Shown: positions 43,369-52,718, counted from the first letter of the stretch. The stretch is 64,000 bases of DNA from F23-B02 sp963625685 (GCA_963625685.1 CAVFTR010000001.1:451739-515738); one strand, 5' to 3'. Translations and numbers: made by a program. Notes: generated by a model from the letters alone, not told the origin.

Positions 43369-43872
43369 TCAGTGCTGCTCGCACCATTTGACGATATCGT
43401 CAACGCACCAGCAGGGCGGCTCGCCGACGCCGGTGGAGGCCATCTTATAGGTCGCCTTCTGCGCGTCGCTGAGCTCTGTCTTACCCTCGAAGCGCGCCGC
43501 GATATCCTTGTTCTTTATCTTCATGATAAATCTGAAGTGCGGCGGCAGCTTGTTGATATCAAAGCCGCCCTGACGCGTGAACAGAGGCACGTCGGGACTT
43601 ATCGCGTTCTTTTTGCGGCCTGTCTCCTCGCTTTTCGCGGAAACGGGGCTCATGCCGACCTGAACGACGGCGCCGATATCGTACTTCTTCGCTGCCTTGT
43701 CATAGCCCATGATCCTGCCCGCAAACAGCCAGCCGACGAAAATTATCTTCGTGTCGGCGGGGACATACTCTTTGCCGAGAGGGAATGCCGGAATGTGCAG
43801 GCGTGCCGAGAGGAGCTCCGCATATTTTTTGCAGGAGCCGGTCGTTGATCTGTAAACTATTGCGCTGAACAT
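43369..43872 (-). CDS. Flavodoxin-domain protein
   Basis: A 167-residue protein whose N-terminus AIVYRSTTGSCKKYAELLS matches the FMN phosphate-binding loop (T/S-x-T-G-x-T-type) of flavodoxin_5-like proteins. It continues with TKIIFVGWLFAGRIMGYDKA at about 41-60 where a flavodoxin would place its second strand. The last 60 residues (PHFRFIMKIKNKDIAARFEG ... PCWCVDDIVKWCEQH) are specific to this clostridial group. Probably an electron carrier or flavin-linked redox protein; partner unknown. Monocistronic; the spacer 43873-44009 shows no gene. Confidence 0.82.
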   Translation of the reverse strand: MFSAIVYRSTTGSCKKYAELLSARLHIPAFPLGKEYVPADTKIIFVGWLFAGRIMGYDKAAKKYDIGAVVQVGMSPVSAKSEETGRKKNAISPDVPLFTRQGGFDINKLPPHFRFIMKIKNKDIAARFEGKTELSDAQKATYKMASTGVGEPPCWCVDDIVKWCEQH

Positions 43873-44009
43873 AAAACTATACCCCCTGTATTGTATTTTA
43901 ATTTAAATATAGAATATCACAAGTATCTGCCAAATTCAAGACTGATGAATGCACGATTATGCCAATTTGTTAATTTGACGGGCAGCAGGCGCAGCGAGTT
44001 TACATAATA

Positions 44010-44852
44010 TCATTGCTTTTTGATCCTGCCGGGACTCACCCTGAAGGTCTTCGTAAAGGCGCGGTGGAAGGCCGAGTAGTCGGAAAAGCCACATTCGGCG
44101 GCGGCCGCGGAGGCGCTCATCCCCTCGCGGATGAGACGGGCCGCGAGGACGAGACGCTTCCGGCGTATGTAATTATGCACCGTGCAGCCGGTCTGGGCCT
44201 TGAAAAGGCGCATGAAATGATAGCGGCTGAGGTAGCATAGCGCGGCCATATCGTCAATATTCAGCTCATTTGTGAGGTTTTCGTTTATATACGACAGCGC
44301 GGGAGCTATCCTGCCGCCGTTATCGGCGCTGTTTTCGTGGCTCCTGTCGCTGAGCATGATGCGGTTTATCAGCACAAGAAGCTGCACGAGCATCGTTCCG
44401 CGCAGAAGCTCCGCCCCGAAGAGCCCGTCGTCTCCCGCGTCCTCGAGGCGCTGCAGCGCGTCCCTGAGCCGCTCCGCGCTCTCGCCGTCCGGACGAAGGA
44501 GGCAATGGCGGCGCTTTTCCGCCGCGGCGAAGCAGTCCATGAGCCCGGCCTCGGGCGCAAAGCGCTCGACATAGGCTGCGTCGAGATATATTATTATCCT
44601 CTCATACGGTACCGACAGGTCTATCGACGCCCTGTGTATCATATGGTGGCGCACAAGGAGGATATCCCAGGGCTCGAGCCTGTAGCAGGCGCCCTCGACC
44701 GTGTAGTCGACCTTGCCGGAGATGAGGATGACGAGCTTATCGAATTCATGAAAATGGAAATCCTTTTCCTGACCGGAGCTGTCCTTCAAATGAAACAGGC
44801 GGAAGTTTTCGTTGAGGTAGCCGTCGTTTGTATATTTATACCGTTCTGTCAT
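44010..44852 (-). CDS. AraC-family transcriptional regulator
   Basis: A 280-residue regulator. The N-terminal cupin-like sensor domain (about 1-150) contains FHFHEFDKLVILISGKVDYTV and RLEPWDILLVRHHMIHR. The C-terminal double helix-turn-helix (about 180-280) contains MAALCYLSRYHFMRLFKAQTG and AAAECGFSDYSAFHRAFTKTF, both standard AraC/XylS sites. It is divergent from a dicarboxylate/amino acid symporter, with face-to-face promoters and two TTGCAA boxes between, so it most likely controls the transporter. The ligand is probably the transported acid. Confidence 0.93.
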   Translation of the reverse strand: MTERYKYTNDGYLNENFRLFHLKDSSGQEKDFHFHEFDKLVILISGKVDYTVEGACYRLEPWDILLVRHHMIHRASIDLSVPYERIIIYLDAAYVERFAPEAGLMDCFAAAEKRRHCLLRPDGESAERLRDALQRLEDAGDDGLFGAELLRGTMLVQLLVLINRIMLSDRSHENSADNGGRIAPALSYINENLTNELNIDDMAALCYLSRYHFMRLFKAQTGCTVHNYIRRKRLVLAARLIREGMSASAAAAECGFSDYSAFHRAFTKTFRVSPGRIKKQ

Positions 44853-44882
44853 CGTTATGCTCCCAAATTGTTGTTAACGAAG

Positions 44883-44953
44883 ATTATACAGCACTTTTTG
44901 CAATGTTTCAAGCACTGTAATCAATTTACTTTGCAAATACACGCGAATATAAT
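44883..44953. promoter_or_regulatory. Divergent promoters with candidate AraC operator
   Basis: Minus strand: TTGAAA-17-TATAAT (44883-44911) for the regulator. Plus strand: TTTACT-17-TATAAT (44925-44953) for the symporter. TTGCAA occurs at 44898-44903 and 44931-44936, exactly 33 bp apart (about three helical turns), one within each promoter spacer, as expected for an AraC-type dimer site. Confidence 0.6.
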
Positions 44954-44984
44954 CAATCCGAAAAAACTTTAAAGGAGTCAGGTC

Positions 44985-46280
44985 ATGGCAAAGAAGACAT
45001 CATTCTTTAGGTCCTACGGATTCATACTTTTCATGCTCGCCGGCATTATCGGCGGCTGCGTGGTCGGCGCGCTCAACCCCGTCGTAAAGAACGCGTCGGG
45101 CGAGGTCATATCCAAGGGCGCTACCGTTCTTGAGCCTATCGGAACGGTTTTCATAAACCTCATGTTCTGCGTCGTTGTTCCCATGGTTTTCTGCTCTATA
45201 GCATCTGCCATAGCGAACATGTCCAGCGCAAGGCGCGCGGGCAAGGTCATGGGCGTCACCGTCGTCACCTTCCTGGTCACTGCGGCTATCGCCGCGGTCA
45301 TCATGTACGTGATAGTACGCTGCATCCCCATCGTCACCGGCGCATACACCGTCGTTGAGGGCGAGGTCGGCTCGACGCTGAGCGTGACCGACATGATAAT
45401 CAACTTCTTCACCAAGCCCGACTTCGGCGAGCTGTGGAGCCGCAAGGCGATACTGCCTCTGATCGTCGCCGCGATCTTCTTCGGCTTCGGGATCCAGATG
45501 ACCGGCGGCAGGGACAGCATGGTCGCAAAGTTCCTTGATAATCTCACCGCCGTTCTCATGAACGTTGTCAAGATCATCACCTACTACGCCCCCATCGGCT
45601 TCTTCGGCTTTTTCGCCTATCTCGTCGCCACCTACGGCCCCGACCTCATCGGCGACTACAGCCGCACGCTGATCATCTACTATGTTCTGTGCTTTGCATA
45701 CATGCTCGTCTTCTTCCCCATCTACGCCCGCTTCGGCGGCGGCAAGGGCGGCGCGAAGGTCATGTGGAAGCACCTGTTCCGTCCGGCCGCCGTATCCTTC
45801 GGCACATGCTCCTCTGTAGCCACTATCCCCACGAATCTCGAGGTCTGCGAGGAGACCGGCGTTTCCAAGGAGGTCTCGAACATCGTCATCCCGCTCGGCG
45901 CAACGATGCATATGGACGGCTCTGCAATGAGCGCCATCATCAAGGTCGCCTTCCTGTTCGGCATATTCGGCATGGACTTCGGCACCGGTCAGGCGATACT
46001 GGCAATTATCGTGGCCGTGTTCTCCTCAGTCGCGATGAGCGGTATCCCCGGCGGCGGCGGTACGGGCGAGCTGGTGCTGTGCACCCTGTTCTTCCCCGAT
46101 CAGCTTGCCGTGGCCTTCCCCATCGCGCTTGCGATCGGCAACCTCGTCGATCCTCCCGCAACGATGGTAAACGCGTCCGGCGACTACGTCGTATCCTACA
46201 TTGTAGAGCGCTTCATAAACGGCAAGGATTGGCTCCAGAAGAAGCTCGCAAAGGACGCGGCAGAGGAAATAGAAGCATAA
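44985..46280 (+). CDS. Dicarboxylate/amino acid:cation symporter (DAACS family)
   Basis: A 431-residue glutamate/aspartate- or dicarboxylate-type symporter. It has about eight membrane helices plus two re-entrant hairpins: SFGTCSSVATIPTNLEV (serine-rich hairpin 1 tip), PLGATMHMDGSAM (NMDGT-like cation site, Asn replaced by His-Met) and SGIPGGGGTGELVL (hairpin 2). The related SstT, GltP and DctA proteins use Na+ or H+. The ribosome site AAAGGAG is clear. The MDGSA variation and divergent AraC regulator leave the substrate open among Asp, Glu, Ser/Thr and C4 acids. Confidence 0.92.
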   Translation: MAKKTSFFRSYGFILFMLAGIIGGCVVGALNPVVKNASGEVISKGATVLEPIGTVFINLMFCVVVPMVFCSIASAIANMSSARRAGKVMGVTVVTFLVTAAIAAVIMYVIVRCIPIVTGAYTVVEGEVGSTLSVTDMIINFFTKPDFGELWSRKAILPLIVAAIFFGFGIQMTGGRDSMVAKFLDNLTAVLMNVVKIITYYAPIGFFGFFAYLVATYGPDLIGDYSRTLIIYYVLCFAYMLVFFPIYARFGGGKGGAKVMWKHLFRPAAVSFGTCSSVATIPTNLEVCEETGVSKEVSNIVIPLGATMHMDGSAMSAIIKVAFLFGIFGMDFGTGQAILAIIVAVFSSVAMSGIPGGGGTGELVLCTLFFPDQLAVAFPIALAIGNLVDPPATMVNASGDYVVSYIVERFINGKDWLQKKLAKDAAEEIEA

Positions 46281-46301
46281 CGAATCTCTCTATATACGCA
46301 G

Positions 46302-46340
46302 AAGCTCCCGTGCGGTCAAAAACCGCACGGGAGCTTTTTT
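46302..46340. terminator. Bidirectional terminator between symporter and EamA gene
   Basis: AAGCTCCCGTGCGGT/ACCGCACGGGAGCTT stem, 5-base loop, six T on the plus strand. Confidence 0.9.
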
Positions 46341-46346
46341 CATCAT

Positions 46347-47222
46347 TCACCTGTGTCTGCCGCGGAGAAAGCCGAGCTTTGTTTCGCTCGTGAGCACCGC
46401 GAAGAAAATGAGGCAGAAGCCGAGGGCTATATTGAAGGTGAGCACTTCCTCGCCGAGGATGACGGATATCGCCGTTCCGAACACGGACTCAAGCGTCAGG
46501 ATGACGGCCGCCTGGGAGGGCGGTGTGTACTTCTGGCCGATGGTCTGAAGGAAAAAGCACATGCCCGTACACATGAAGGTCATGTACGCTATGCTCCACC
46601 AGGTGCCCGAGGGGATATCGTGCGGCACCGGCTCGAACATGGCGGCGCCCGCAAGGCAGATGATCCCGCCGACCGCAAATTGCAGCATCGTGAGGATGAG
46701 CGGATCGCGCTCCTCCACAGAGCGCCCCGTCACGATGATGTGCAGGCCGTAGAACAGGCCGCAGCAGATCGTGAGCATGTCGCCGATATTGACGCTCAAG
46801 TCGTCGTTAAGGCAGACAAAGCCCATGCCGATAAGGCAGACGAGGGCCGCGATGATATTGTACCTGTCGGGCCTTTTGTGCGCTATGGCCCAGTACAGGA
46901 AGGGGACGAGAATACAGTAGGTCGCCGTGAGGAAGGCGTTCTTGCCGGGCGTCGTGTATACAAGGCCGTAGGTCTGCACGATGTACGCAAGGGCAAGGCA
47001 TACGCCCATTATGACGCCGCCCCTGATATATCCCCCGTCTATCCTTTTAAGGCGCGGCAGGCAGGCTATGAGCATCATTATGGCCGCCCCCGCGAAGCGG
47101 ATGGCGAGCACCCACATCGGCGTGATGCTGTCGAGCGCGGATTTTAAAATGACAAAGGAGCTGCCCCATATGAGCGTAGTGCATATAAGGCAGAGCCGTC
47201 CGATATTTGCTTTGTTTTTCAT
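46347..47222 (-). CDS. EamA/DMT-family transporter
   Basis: A 291-residue protein with ten hydrophobic helices in two EamA repeats (GRLCLICTTLIWGSSFVILK ... and the second starting IGDMLTICCGLFYGLHIIVT). The late helix pair contains PPSQAAVILTLESVFGTAIS, a typical EamA hallmark. These carriers export or import metabolites such as amino acids, nucleosides or drugs; substrate unknown. It follows pcrA after four bases, so it is likely co-transcribed although functionally unrelated. Confidence 0.93.
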   Translation of the reverse strand: MKNKANIGRLCLICTTLIWGSSFVILKSALDSITPMWVLAIRFAGAAIMMLIACLPRLKRIDGGYIRGGVIMGVCLALAYIVQTYGLVYTTPGKNAFLTATYCILVPFLYWAIAHKRPDRYNIIAALVCLIGMGFVCLNDDLSVNIGDMLTICCGLFYGLHIIVTGRSVEERDPLILTMLQFAVGGIICLAGAAMFEPVPHDIPSGTWWSIAYMTFMCTGMCFFLQTIGQKYTPPSQAAVILTLESVFGTAISVILGEEVLTFNIALGFCLIFFAVLTSETKLGFLRGRHR

Positions 47223-47226
47223 ATTT

Positions 47227-49605
47227 CTATATCTTCACCATATGCAGTGCGGCGGCGCGCAGCATGAGCTTTTTCACCGTGCCGCTGTCAAATTCGATCT
47301 CTATCAGGTAGTCGTTGCCCATGGGCGTCATCTTTGAGAGCCGGCCCTCGCCGAAGGCCCTGTGGCTGACTCTGTCGCCGACGGCAAACTGCGGCTTTTC
47401 GGCCGCCCCGGCTTTTGGCGCAGACGGAGTCGCGGCGGGCTTTTTAAAGCTCCGCTCGGCCGGCGTGCGGCGGGCAAACTCCTTCTGCACCTGCGAGCGC
47501 TCGGAGTAGCCGTAGCCTCTGGGGATATTGCGCTTTTCCAGATGCTCCTCGGGTATCTCGTCTATAAAGCGCGAGACGCGGTTTGCCGTCGTGCGGCCGA
47601 ATAGCATCCTCTGCCGCGCGCAGGACAGGAACAGGCGCTTTTTGGCGCGCGTTATCGCGACGTAGCACAGCCTGCGCTCCTCCTCCATCTCGTCGGCCTC
47701 GCCTATGGCCTTAATGCCGGGGAAGATGCCCTCCTCGCAGCCGACGACGAAGACGTTGGGAAACTCCAGTCCCTTGGCCGAGTGCATCGTCATCATGACG
47801 ACGCAGTCGGCACTCTCGTCGTAGTTATCCATATCGGTGTACAGCGCGACATCGGCAAGATAGCCCTCGAGAGTGGGGGCGTCGGTCTCGCTTTTGTAGT
47901 TTATTATGCTGGATTTGAGCTCTTTTATGTTCTGCGCGCGCGCGTCGTCCTCGACGGTGCGCTTTTCCTCGAGCATGCGCAGATAGCCCGTGCGCTCGAC
48001 GAGCTGGTCGTATAGAAGATCGGGCGCGAGCTCGTCCTTCTGCGCGATGAGCTCGTTCATCATCCCGGCAAACAGCAGCATGCGCGGAGCCGCGCGGCTG
48101 AGCTCGGGATAGAGGTCCGCCCTGCTTATGACCGAAAACAGCGAGCACTTATTTTCATGCGCTATCGCGGCGGCGGTCTCGACGCTCTTTGCGCCGATGC
48201 CGCGCGGCGGATTGTTTATTATCCTTCCGAGGCGCAGATCGTCGTCGGGAGAGGCTATGACGCACAGATAGGCCAGCATATCCTTTATTTCGGCGCGGTC
48301 GAAGAAGCCCGTGCCACCGAATATCTTATACGGTATGCCGTTGCGCTTGAAGGCCTGCTCTATCTGATGCGACTGCGCGTTCATGCGGTAGAGCACCGCG
48401 CTGTCGCCCCAGGCCGCGCCCCTGCCGTACAGTCCGAGCAGCTGCGAGGCCACGAACCGTGCCTCGTCGTGCTCGTTATCTGCGACGTAGAGCTCGGGCT
48501 TATCGCCCATGTCGCCCTTCGTCCACAGCTCCTTGCCCTTGCGGCCGAGATTGTTTTTTATGACGGCGTTCGCAGCGCCCAGGATATGCCCCGTGCTGCG
48601 GTAGTTCTGCTCGAGTCGTATAACGCGGCAGTCCCTGTACTCGTCCTCGAACGAGAGGATGTTCTCAATCGTCGCGCCGCGGAATTTATAAATGCTCTGG
48701 TCATCGTCGCCGACGACGCAGATATTGCCCCAGCCCCCGGCGAGCTTCTTGGCAAGCATGTACTGGAGCCTGTTCGTATCCTGGTACTCGTCGATGAGTA
48801 TGTATCTGAAGCGCCTCTGCCAATACTGGCAGATGTCCTCGTTTTCATCAAGGAGCTTTACGGTGTAGTATATGAGATCATCAAAATCCATTGCGCCGGC
48901 GGCAAAGGCCCGGCGCGAGTATTCCGCGTATATCTCCGCTATCTTTACCCTGCGGGCGTCTCCCATCGCCCTTGCGCGGGCGTAGTACTGCTCGGGCGAG
49001 CAGCAGTCGTCCTTCGCGCGGCTTATCTCGGAAAGCAGCATGCGCGGGGGATATTTCTTATCGTCAAGCTCGAAGTCGCGCAGTATGTGCTTTATAAGGC
49101 TCTGACTGTCGGAGCTGTCGTAGATGGTGAAGCTCGGGGGAAAGCCGAGCCTGTCCGCATCGCGGCGGAGCATGCGCACGCAGGCCGAATGGAAGGTGGA
49201 GGCCCACACGTCCTCCCCCGCCTCGCCGAGCATTTTTGAAAGGCGCGACTTGAGCTCGTCGGCGGCCTTGTTCGTAAAGGTAATGGCGAGGATGCGCCAG
49301 GGCTCGACCGGCTCGAGGGCCGCCGTGCGGCGGGCGCAGTCGTCCAGCCGCGCCATTGCGTCGATATCCTCAAGGCCGGCGTTTTCGGGGAGCTCTTCGC
49401 TGTCGGAGGTTCTGCCGTAGCGCATGAGATTGGCTATTCTGTTTATGAGCACCGTCGTTTTGCCGCTGCCGGCGCCGGCCAGAATGAGCAGCGCGCCCTC
49501 GGTCGCCATGACAGCCTTTCTCTGCATGGGATTAAGCCCGGCAAAATCGGTCTCGATCACTTTTTTTCTCGCTTCGAGATATCGTGTTTCAAAATCTTTA
49601 TCCAT
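47227..49605 (-). CDS. pcrA: ATP-dependent 3'-5' DNA helicase PcrA/UvrD
   Basis: A 792-residue superfamily I helicase used in repair and in removing RecA or polymerase from DNA. Motifs in order: LNPMQRKAV (Q motif), LAGAGSGKTTVL (Walker A, about 42), ILAITFTNKAADE (Ia), ILIDEYQDTNRLQY (II), VVGDDDQSIYKFRGA (III), LEQNYRST (IV), MTMHSAKGLEFPNVFVVG (V) and RRLCYVAITRAKK (VI). The C-terminal ~110 residues end in a Tudor-like AVGDRVSHRAFGEGRLSKMT segment typical of Gram-positive PcrA that contacts RNA polymerase. Confidence 0.96.
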   Translation of the reverse strand: MDKDFETRYLEARKKVIETDFAGLNPMQRKAVMATEGALLILAGAGSGKTTVLINRIANLMRYGRTSDSEELPENAGLEDIDAMARLDDCARRTAALEPVEPWRILAITFTNKAADELKSRLSKMLGEAGEDVWASTFHSACVRMLRRDADRLGFPPSFTIYDSSDSQSLIKHILRDFELDDKKYPPRMLLSEISRAKDDCCSPEQYYARARAMGDARRVKIAEIYAEYSRRAFAAGAMDFDDLIYYTVKLLDENEDICQYWQRRFRYILIDEYQDTNRLQYMLAKKLAGGWGNICVVGDDDQSIYKFRGATIENILSFEDEYRDCRVIRLEQNYRSTGHILGAANAVIKNNLGRKGKELWTKGDMGDKPELYVADNEHDEARFVASQLLGLYGRGAAWGDSAVLYRMNAQSHQIEQAFKRNGIPYKIFGGTGFFDRAEIKDMLAYLCVIASPDDDLRLGRIINNPPRGIGAKSVETAAAIAHENKCSLFSVISRADLYPELSRAAPRMLLFAGMMNELIAQKDELAPDLLYDQLVERTGYLRMLEEKRTVEDDARAQNIKELKSSIINYKSETDAPTLEGYLADVALYTDMDNYDESADCVVMMTMHSAKGLEFPNVFVVGCEEGIFPGIKAIGEADEMEEERRLCYVAITRAKKRLFLSCARQRMLFGRTTANRVSRFIDEIPEEHLEKRNIPRGYGYSERSQVQKEFARRTPAERSFKKPAATPSAPKAGAAEKPQFAVGDRVSHRAFGEGRLSKMTPMGNDYLIEIEFDSGTVKKLMLRAAALHMVKI

Positions 49606-49638
49606 AGCGCATCATTTTACCACGAACGATGCGCTCTT

Positions 49639-51018
49639 TCAAGAGTCAAGCGCGATATGGTCATAGCGCTTCGACGGACGGTAGATGATGAGCGCGATGA
49701 AGATGAGCACGGACGTCGCCGCAAGGCTTATGGGGTAGACGTTCATGATGGTCTCGAAGGTCCTGTGCATGGGGAAAACGGTGTATATCCACGTGATGCG
49801 TATCCCGCACACGCCGAGCATGGTCAGTATCGCCGGCACGAGGGATATGCCGTAGCCGCGCATATACGACGACATGACCTCGTACAGAAGACAGAATATA
49901 TACGAGGTGTAGACTATCTTCAGGCGCATAAAGCCTATCTCTATGACCTCGGGGTCGTTATTGAACAGGCCTATGAGAAATCTGCCGGCAAGCAGCATGA
50001 CGAGGATGGTCGTTCCCGTGGCGATGATATCCTCGATTATGCACAGCTTAAGGGTCCTGCGGCAGCGGTCTATCTGCGCCGCGCCGTAGTTCTGACCGAC
50101 GAAGGTCGTGCAGGCCTGGCCGAAGGAGTTGAGAATGTAATAGGCTATGATCTCGACATTGAAGCCCGCCGAGGACGCCGCCATGGTGACCTTGCCGAGG
50201 CTGTTTACAGCCGAGGATATGATGATGTTTGAAAGCGAGAAGACCGCGCTCTGTATGCCGGCCGGCAGGCCGATCTTGAGTATGCGGCCGAGTATCCTCC
50301 AGTCGATGCACAGCTTTTTGAGCTCGACACGGATGCACAGCTCCGTCTTAATGAGCTTTACGCCGAGGATAAGGGAGCTCACCGCGTTTGCTATGACCGT
50401 CGCCACGGCGACTCCGTCGACGGTCATGTCGAGGACAGTTACGAAGAATATATTGAGTATGACGTTCAGAACGCCCGACACGGCAAGCGCTATGAGCGGC
50501 GTTTTCGTGTCGCCCGCGCTTCTGAATATCGCTGATTCAAAGTTATAAAGGAATATCACCGGCAGGCCCAGCAGATAAATGCGCATGTAGGTCATGGCAA
50601 GCGGGAACACATCGTCGGGCACGTTGAGCATCGAAAGCACGCTCTTTGCCAGCGCCTGACCGATGAGCATGACAGCAATGCCGCCGAGGAAGGACGCAAC
50701 GATGGAGGTATGCACGGCGCGGGATACGGTCTGCCTGTCTCCCCTGCCGATGGCGTTTGCTATGACGACGTTCGCGCCGAGGGCAATACCGATAAACAGG
50801 TTGAGTATAAGTCCTATAACAGGTCCGTTAGCGCCGACGGCGGCCACCGCCGCGACACGGTCGGTGGACGCAAAGTTTCCTACTATGGCGACGTCCGACG
50901 CATTAAAAAGCTGCCCCAGAATGCCTGTTGCCGCGACGGGCAGAGCATAGAGCAGTATCTTATCCCACATCGAGCCGTTGAGCATGTCTATCGAAAGACT
51001 TCTTTTTCTTTTTTCCAT
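49639..51018 (-). CDS. MATE family efflux transporter (second copy)
   Basis: A 459-residue transporter with twelve membrane helices in two halves. ILLYALPVAATGILGQLFNA begins helix 1, and QACTTFVGQNYGAAQIDRCR marks the conserved start of helix 8. It is only distantly similar to the gene at 29186 and looks like the NorM/DinF-related clostridial group rather than a recent duplicate. It has its own promoter and ends 33 bases before the pcrA start. Substrates unknown. Confidence 0.93.
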   Translation of the reverse strand: MEKRKRSLSIDMLNGSMWDKILLYALPVAATGILGQLFNASDVAIVGNFASTDRVAAVAAVGANGPVIGLILNLFIGIALGANVVIANAIGRGDRQTVSRAVHTSIVASFLGGIAVMLIGQALAKSVLSMLNVPDDVFPLAMTYMRIYLLGLPVIFLYNFESAIFRSAGDTKTPLIALAVSGVLNVILNIFFVTVLDMTVDGVAVATVIANAVSSLILGVKLIKTELCIRVELKKLCIDWRILGRILKIGLPAGIQSAVFSLSNIIISSAVNSLGKVTMAASSAGFNVEIIAYYILNSFGQACTTFVGQNYGAAQIDRCRRTLKLCIIEDIIATGTTILVMLLAGRFLIGLFNNDPEVIEIGFMRLKIVYTSYIFCLLYEVMSSYMRGYGISLVPAILTMLGVCGIRITWIYTVFPMHRTFETIMNVYPISLAATSVLIFIALIIYRPSKRYDHIALDS

Positions 51019-51060
51019 GGCCTACACCCCTATAAAAACACCAGATAAAAGCACCAGGCT

Positions 51061-51088
51061 ATTTTAACGCATAGTTTTCAAATTTCAA
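51061..51088 (-). promoter_or_regulatory. Promoter of the MATE gene at 49639
   Basis: Minus-strand TTGAAA and TAAAAT with a 16-base spacer in an AT-rich spacer. Confidence 0.55.
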
Positions 51089-51156
51089 GACCCCTTACAT
51101 TATTTAATAAATTATTAACAAGTTATGGTCAATGTGCATTAATTTTGCTCATAATA

Positions 51157-51191
51157 AAAGGTCCGCACGGCAATTGTTTTGCCGCGCGGAC
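51157..51191 (-). terminator. Terminator of the spoIIA operon
   Basis: GTCCGC..GGCA/TGCCGCGCGGAC stem with TTTTATTAT on the minus strand, directly after the sigF stop. Confidence 0.82.
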
Positions 51192-51197
51192 TCATTA

Positions 51198-51905
51198 TTA
51201 CGAGAGCATGTCGCGCAGCTGCGCTATGGCCTTTCGCTCAAGGCGCGATATCTGCACCTGCGATACGCCGAGCACGCGCGCAGCCCTCTCCTGAGTAAGG
51301 CCGTGGTAATAGCGCAGATACAGGGTCCTGCGCTCCTTTTCGGGCAGGCGCTCTATGGCGCAGCGCAGGGCGACGTGCTCTATCATGCGCTCCTCGCCGC
51401 TCAGGTCGCACAGTACGTGCTCGAGCGTGAAGCCATCCTCCCCCGTTTCGCGCTGTAGGCTCTCGGCCTGTCCGGTGGCTGTCTCGGCAAAGGCTATCTC
51501 CTCGGGCGTAAGGCCGGTCTCGGCGGCAAGCTCCGACAGCAGCGGCGCGCGTCCCAGCCGCTGCTCAAGCACGCAGCGGGCGTTTTTTATGCGCTGCGAG
51601 CGCTCCTTTATGCCGCGGCTGACCTTGACCGTGCCGTCGTCGCGCAGGAAGCGGCGTATCTCGCCCGATATCTTCGGCACGGCATAGGTCGAAAACTGCG
51701 TGCCGAACTCCGGGTCGAAGCCGGACACGGCCTTGAGAAAGCCGAGGCAGCCGAGCTGATACAGATCGTCCGGCTCGACGCCGCGGCCGAAAAAGCGCCG
51801 TGCGATGCTCCATATGAGGCCCGAGTTTTCCTCGACAAGGCGCCCGGCGGCGGCCTTGTCACCCTGCCGGGCCAGCCGGAGGTCATTGAGCATGCACTCG
51901 GTCAT
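51198..51905 (-). CDS. sigF: Sporulation sigma factor sigma-F
   Basis: Sigma-F directs the first forespore-specific transcription in endospore formation. The 235 residues contain region 2 (LIWSIARRFFGRGVEPDDLY, GTQFSTYAVPKISGEIRRFL), region 3 (LRDDGTVKVSRGIKERSQ) and region 4 (ERLPEKERRTLYLRYYHGLT and VLGVSQVQISRLERKAI). The ATG overlaps the spoIIAB stop by 4 bases. Its presence in the canonical three-gene order shows the organism carries the sporulation pathway, although actual sporulation cannot be proved here. Confidence 0.97.
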   Translation of the reverse strand: MTECMLNDLRLARQGDKAAAGRLVEENSGLIWSIARRFFGRGVEPDDLYQLGCLGFLKAVSGFDPEFGTQFSTYAVPKISGEIRRFLRDDGTVKVSRGIKERSQRIKNARCVLEQRLGRAPLLSELAAETGLTPEEIAFAETATGQAESLQRETGEDGFTLEHVLCDLSGEERMIEHVALRCAIERLPEKERRTLYLRYYHGLTQERAARVLGVSQVQISRLERKAIAQLRDMLS

Positions 51906-52342
51906 CGAAGGCCCCTGCGCTGGCGTATGGTGCGCAGCATGGTCACCGTCGTGCCCTTGCCGGGCTTGCTCTTGACCCTGAGCCTGTCCATAAAGCTTTC
52001 CATGATGGTAAAGCCCATGCCGCTGCGCTCCTCGCCGCCGGAGGTGTACATCGGCAGCATGGCCTGCCCGATATCCGCTATGCCGCAGCCTCTGTCGCGT
52101 ATGCTGATCTCGAGCTTTTCGCCGTCGATTATGCGAAGGCGCATGCTTATCGTCCCGATGCTGTCGGGGTATGCATGGACGATGCAGTTGGTGACCGCCT
52201 CGCTGACCGAGGTCTTTATATCGCCAAGCTCGTCGAGCGTCGGGTCGAGCTGGGCGGCAAAGCCCGCCGCGGCTGCCCTGGCGAAGCTCTCGTTAGAGCT
52301 GCAGCTCGGAAATTCAAGCTTCATGTAATTTGTCACAGTCAT
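51902..52342 (-). CDS. spoIIAB: Anti-sigma F factor / serine kinase SpoIIAB
   Basis: SpoIIAB binds sigma-F and phosphorylates SpoIIAA. The 146 residues form a GHKL ATPase: N box SEAVTNCIVHAYP (about 45-57), G1 RDRGCGIAD (about 80-88) and G2 GMGFTIMESFMD. It overlaps both neighbours by 4 bases, as usual for this operon. The start is the ATG inside the end of spoIIAA. Confidence 0.96.
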   Translation of the reverse strand: MTVTNYMKLEFPSCSSNESFARAAAAGFAAQLDPTLDELGDIKTSVSEAVTNCIVHAYPDSIGTISMRLRIIDGEKLEISIRDRGCGIADIGQAMLPMYTSGGEERSGMGFTIMESFMDRLRVKSKPGKGTTVTMLRTIRQRRGLR

Positions 52343-52665
52343 GTTATCACCTCCCTCTTCGCGGCGATCGGCAGCAGCCTGTCCACGCCCGAGGCGTCGA
52401 GCACCCGCATCGGCTGCGCCTGCGCGTTTTCAATGTACATGCGGCCGCCCGCGTCCCTCATTTTCTTATAGCTGCGCACGATGACCGCTATGCCGGACGA
52501 GTCCATGAAGCCGAGCTGAGCAAGGTCGAGCACGAGATCCCGCGGGAGATATCTGTCGATGCTCTCGGCAATGCCGCTGACCGTCATTTTCGCGCTGTGG
52601 TGGTCGAGCTCGCCGGCCAGATACACCGTGAGCCTGCCGTCGGAATATTCCGATGCTATCTTCAT
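52339..52665 (-). CDS. spoIIAA: Anti-anti-sigma F factor SpoIIAA
   Basis: A 108-residue STAS-domain protein; unphosphorylated SpoIIAA displaces sigma-F from SpoIIAB. The phosphorylated Ser is in the motif LGFMDSSGIAVIVRSYK (Ser at about 57). I begin at MKIASE (ATG 52665), 10 bases after AGGAG, because the 12 extra upstream residues have no ribosome site. The promoter, which in B. subtilis is sigma-H and Spo0A controlled, could not be assigned in the short gap after the valS terminator. Confidence 0.95.
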   Translation of the reverse strand: MKIASEYSDGRLTVYLAGELDHHSAKMTVSGIAESIDRYLPRDLVLDLAQLGFMDSSGIAVIVRSYKKMRDAGGRMYIENAQAQPMRVLDASGVDRLLPIAAKREVIT

Positions 52666-52684
52666 TTTTATCACGCTCCTATGT

Positions 52685-52718
52685 AAAAAAACTGATGTCA
52701 AGCTGCGCTTGACATCAG
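52685..52718 (-). terminator. Terminator of valS
   Basis: CTGATGTCAAGC/GCTTGACATCAG with a 3-base loop and seven T on the minus strand; it separates valS from spoIIAA. Confidence 0.9.
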
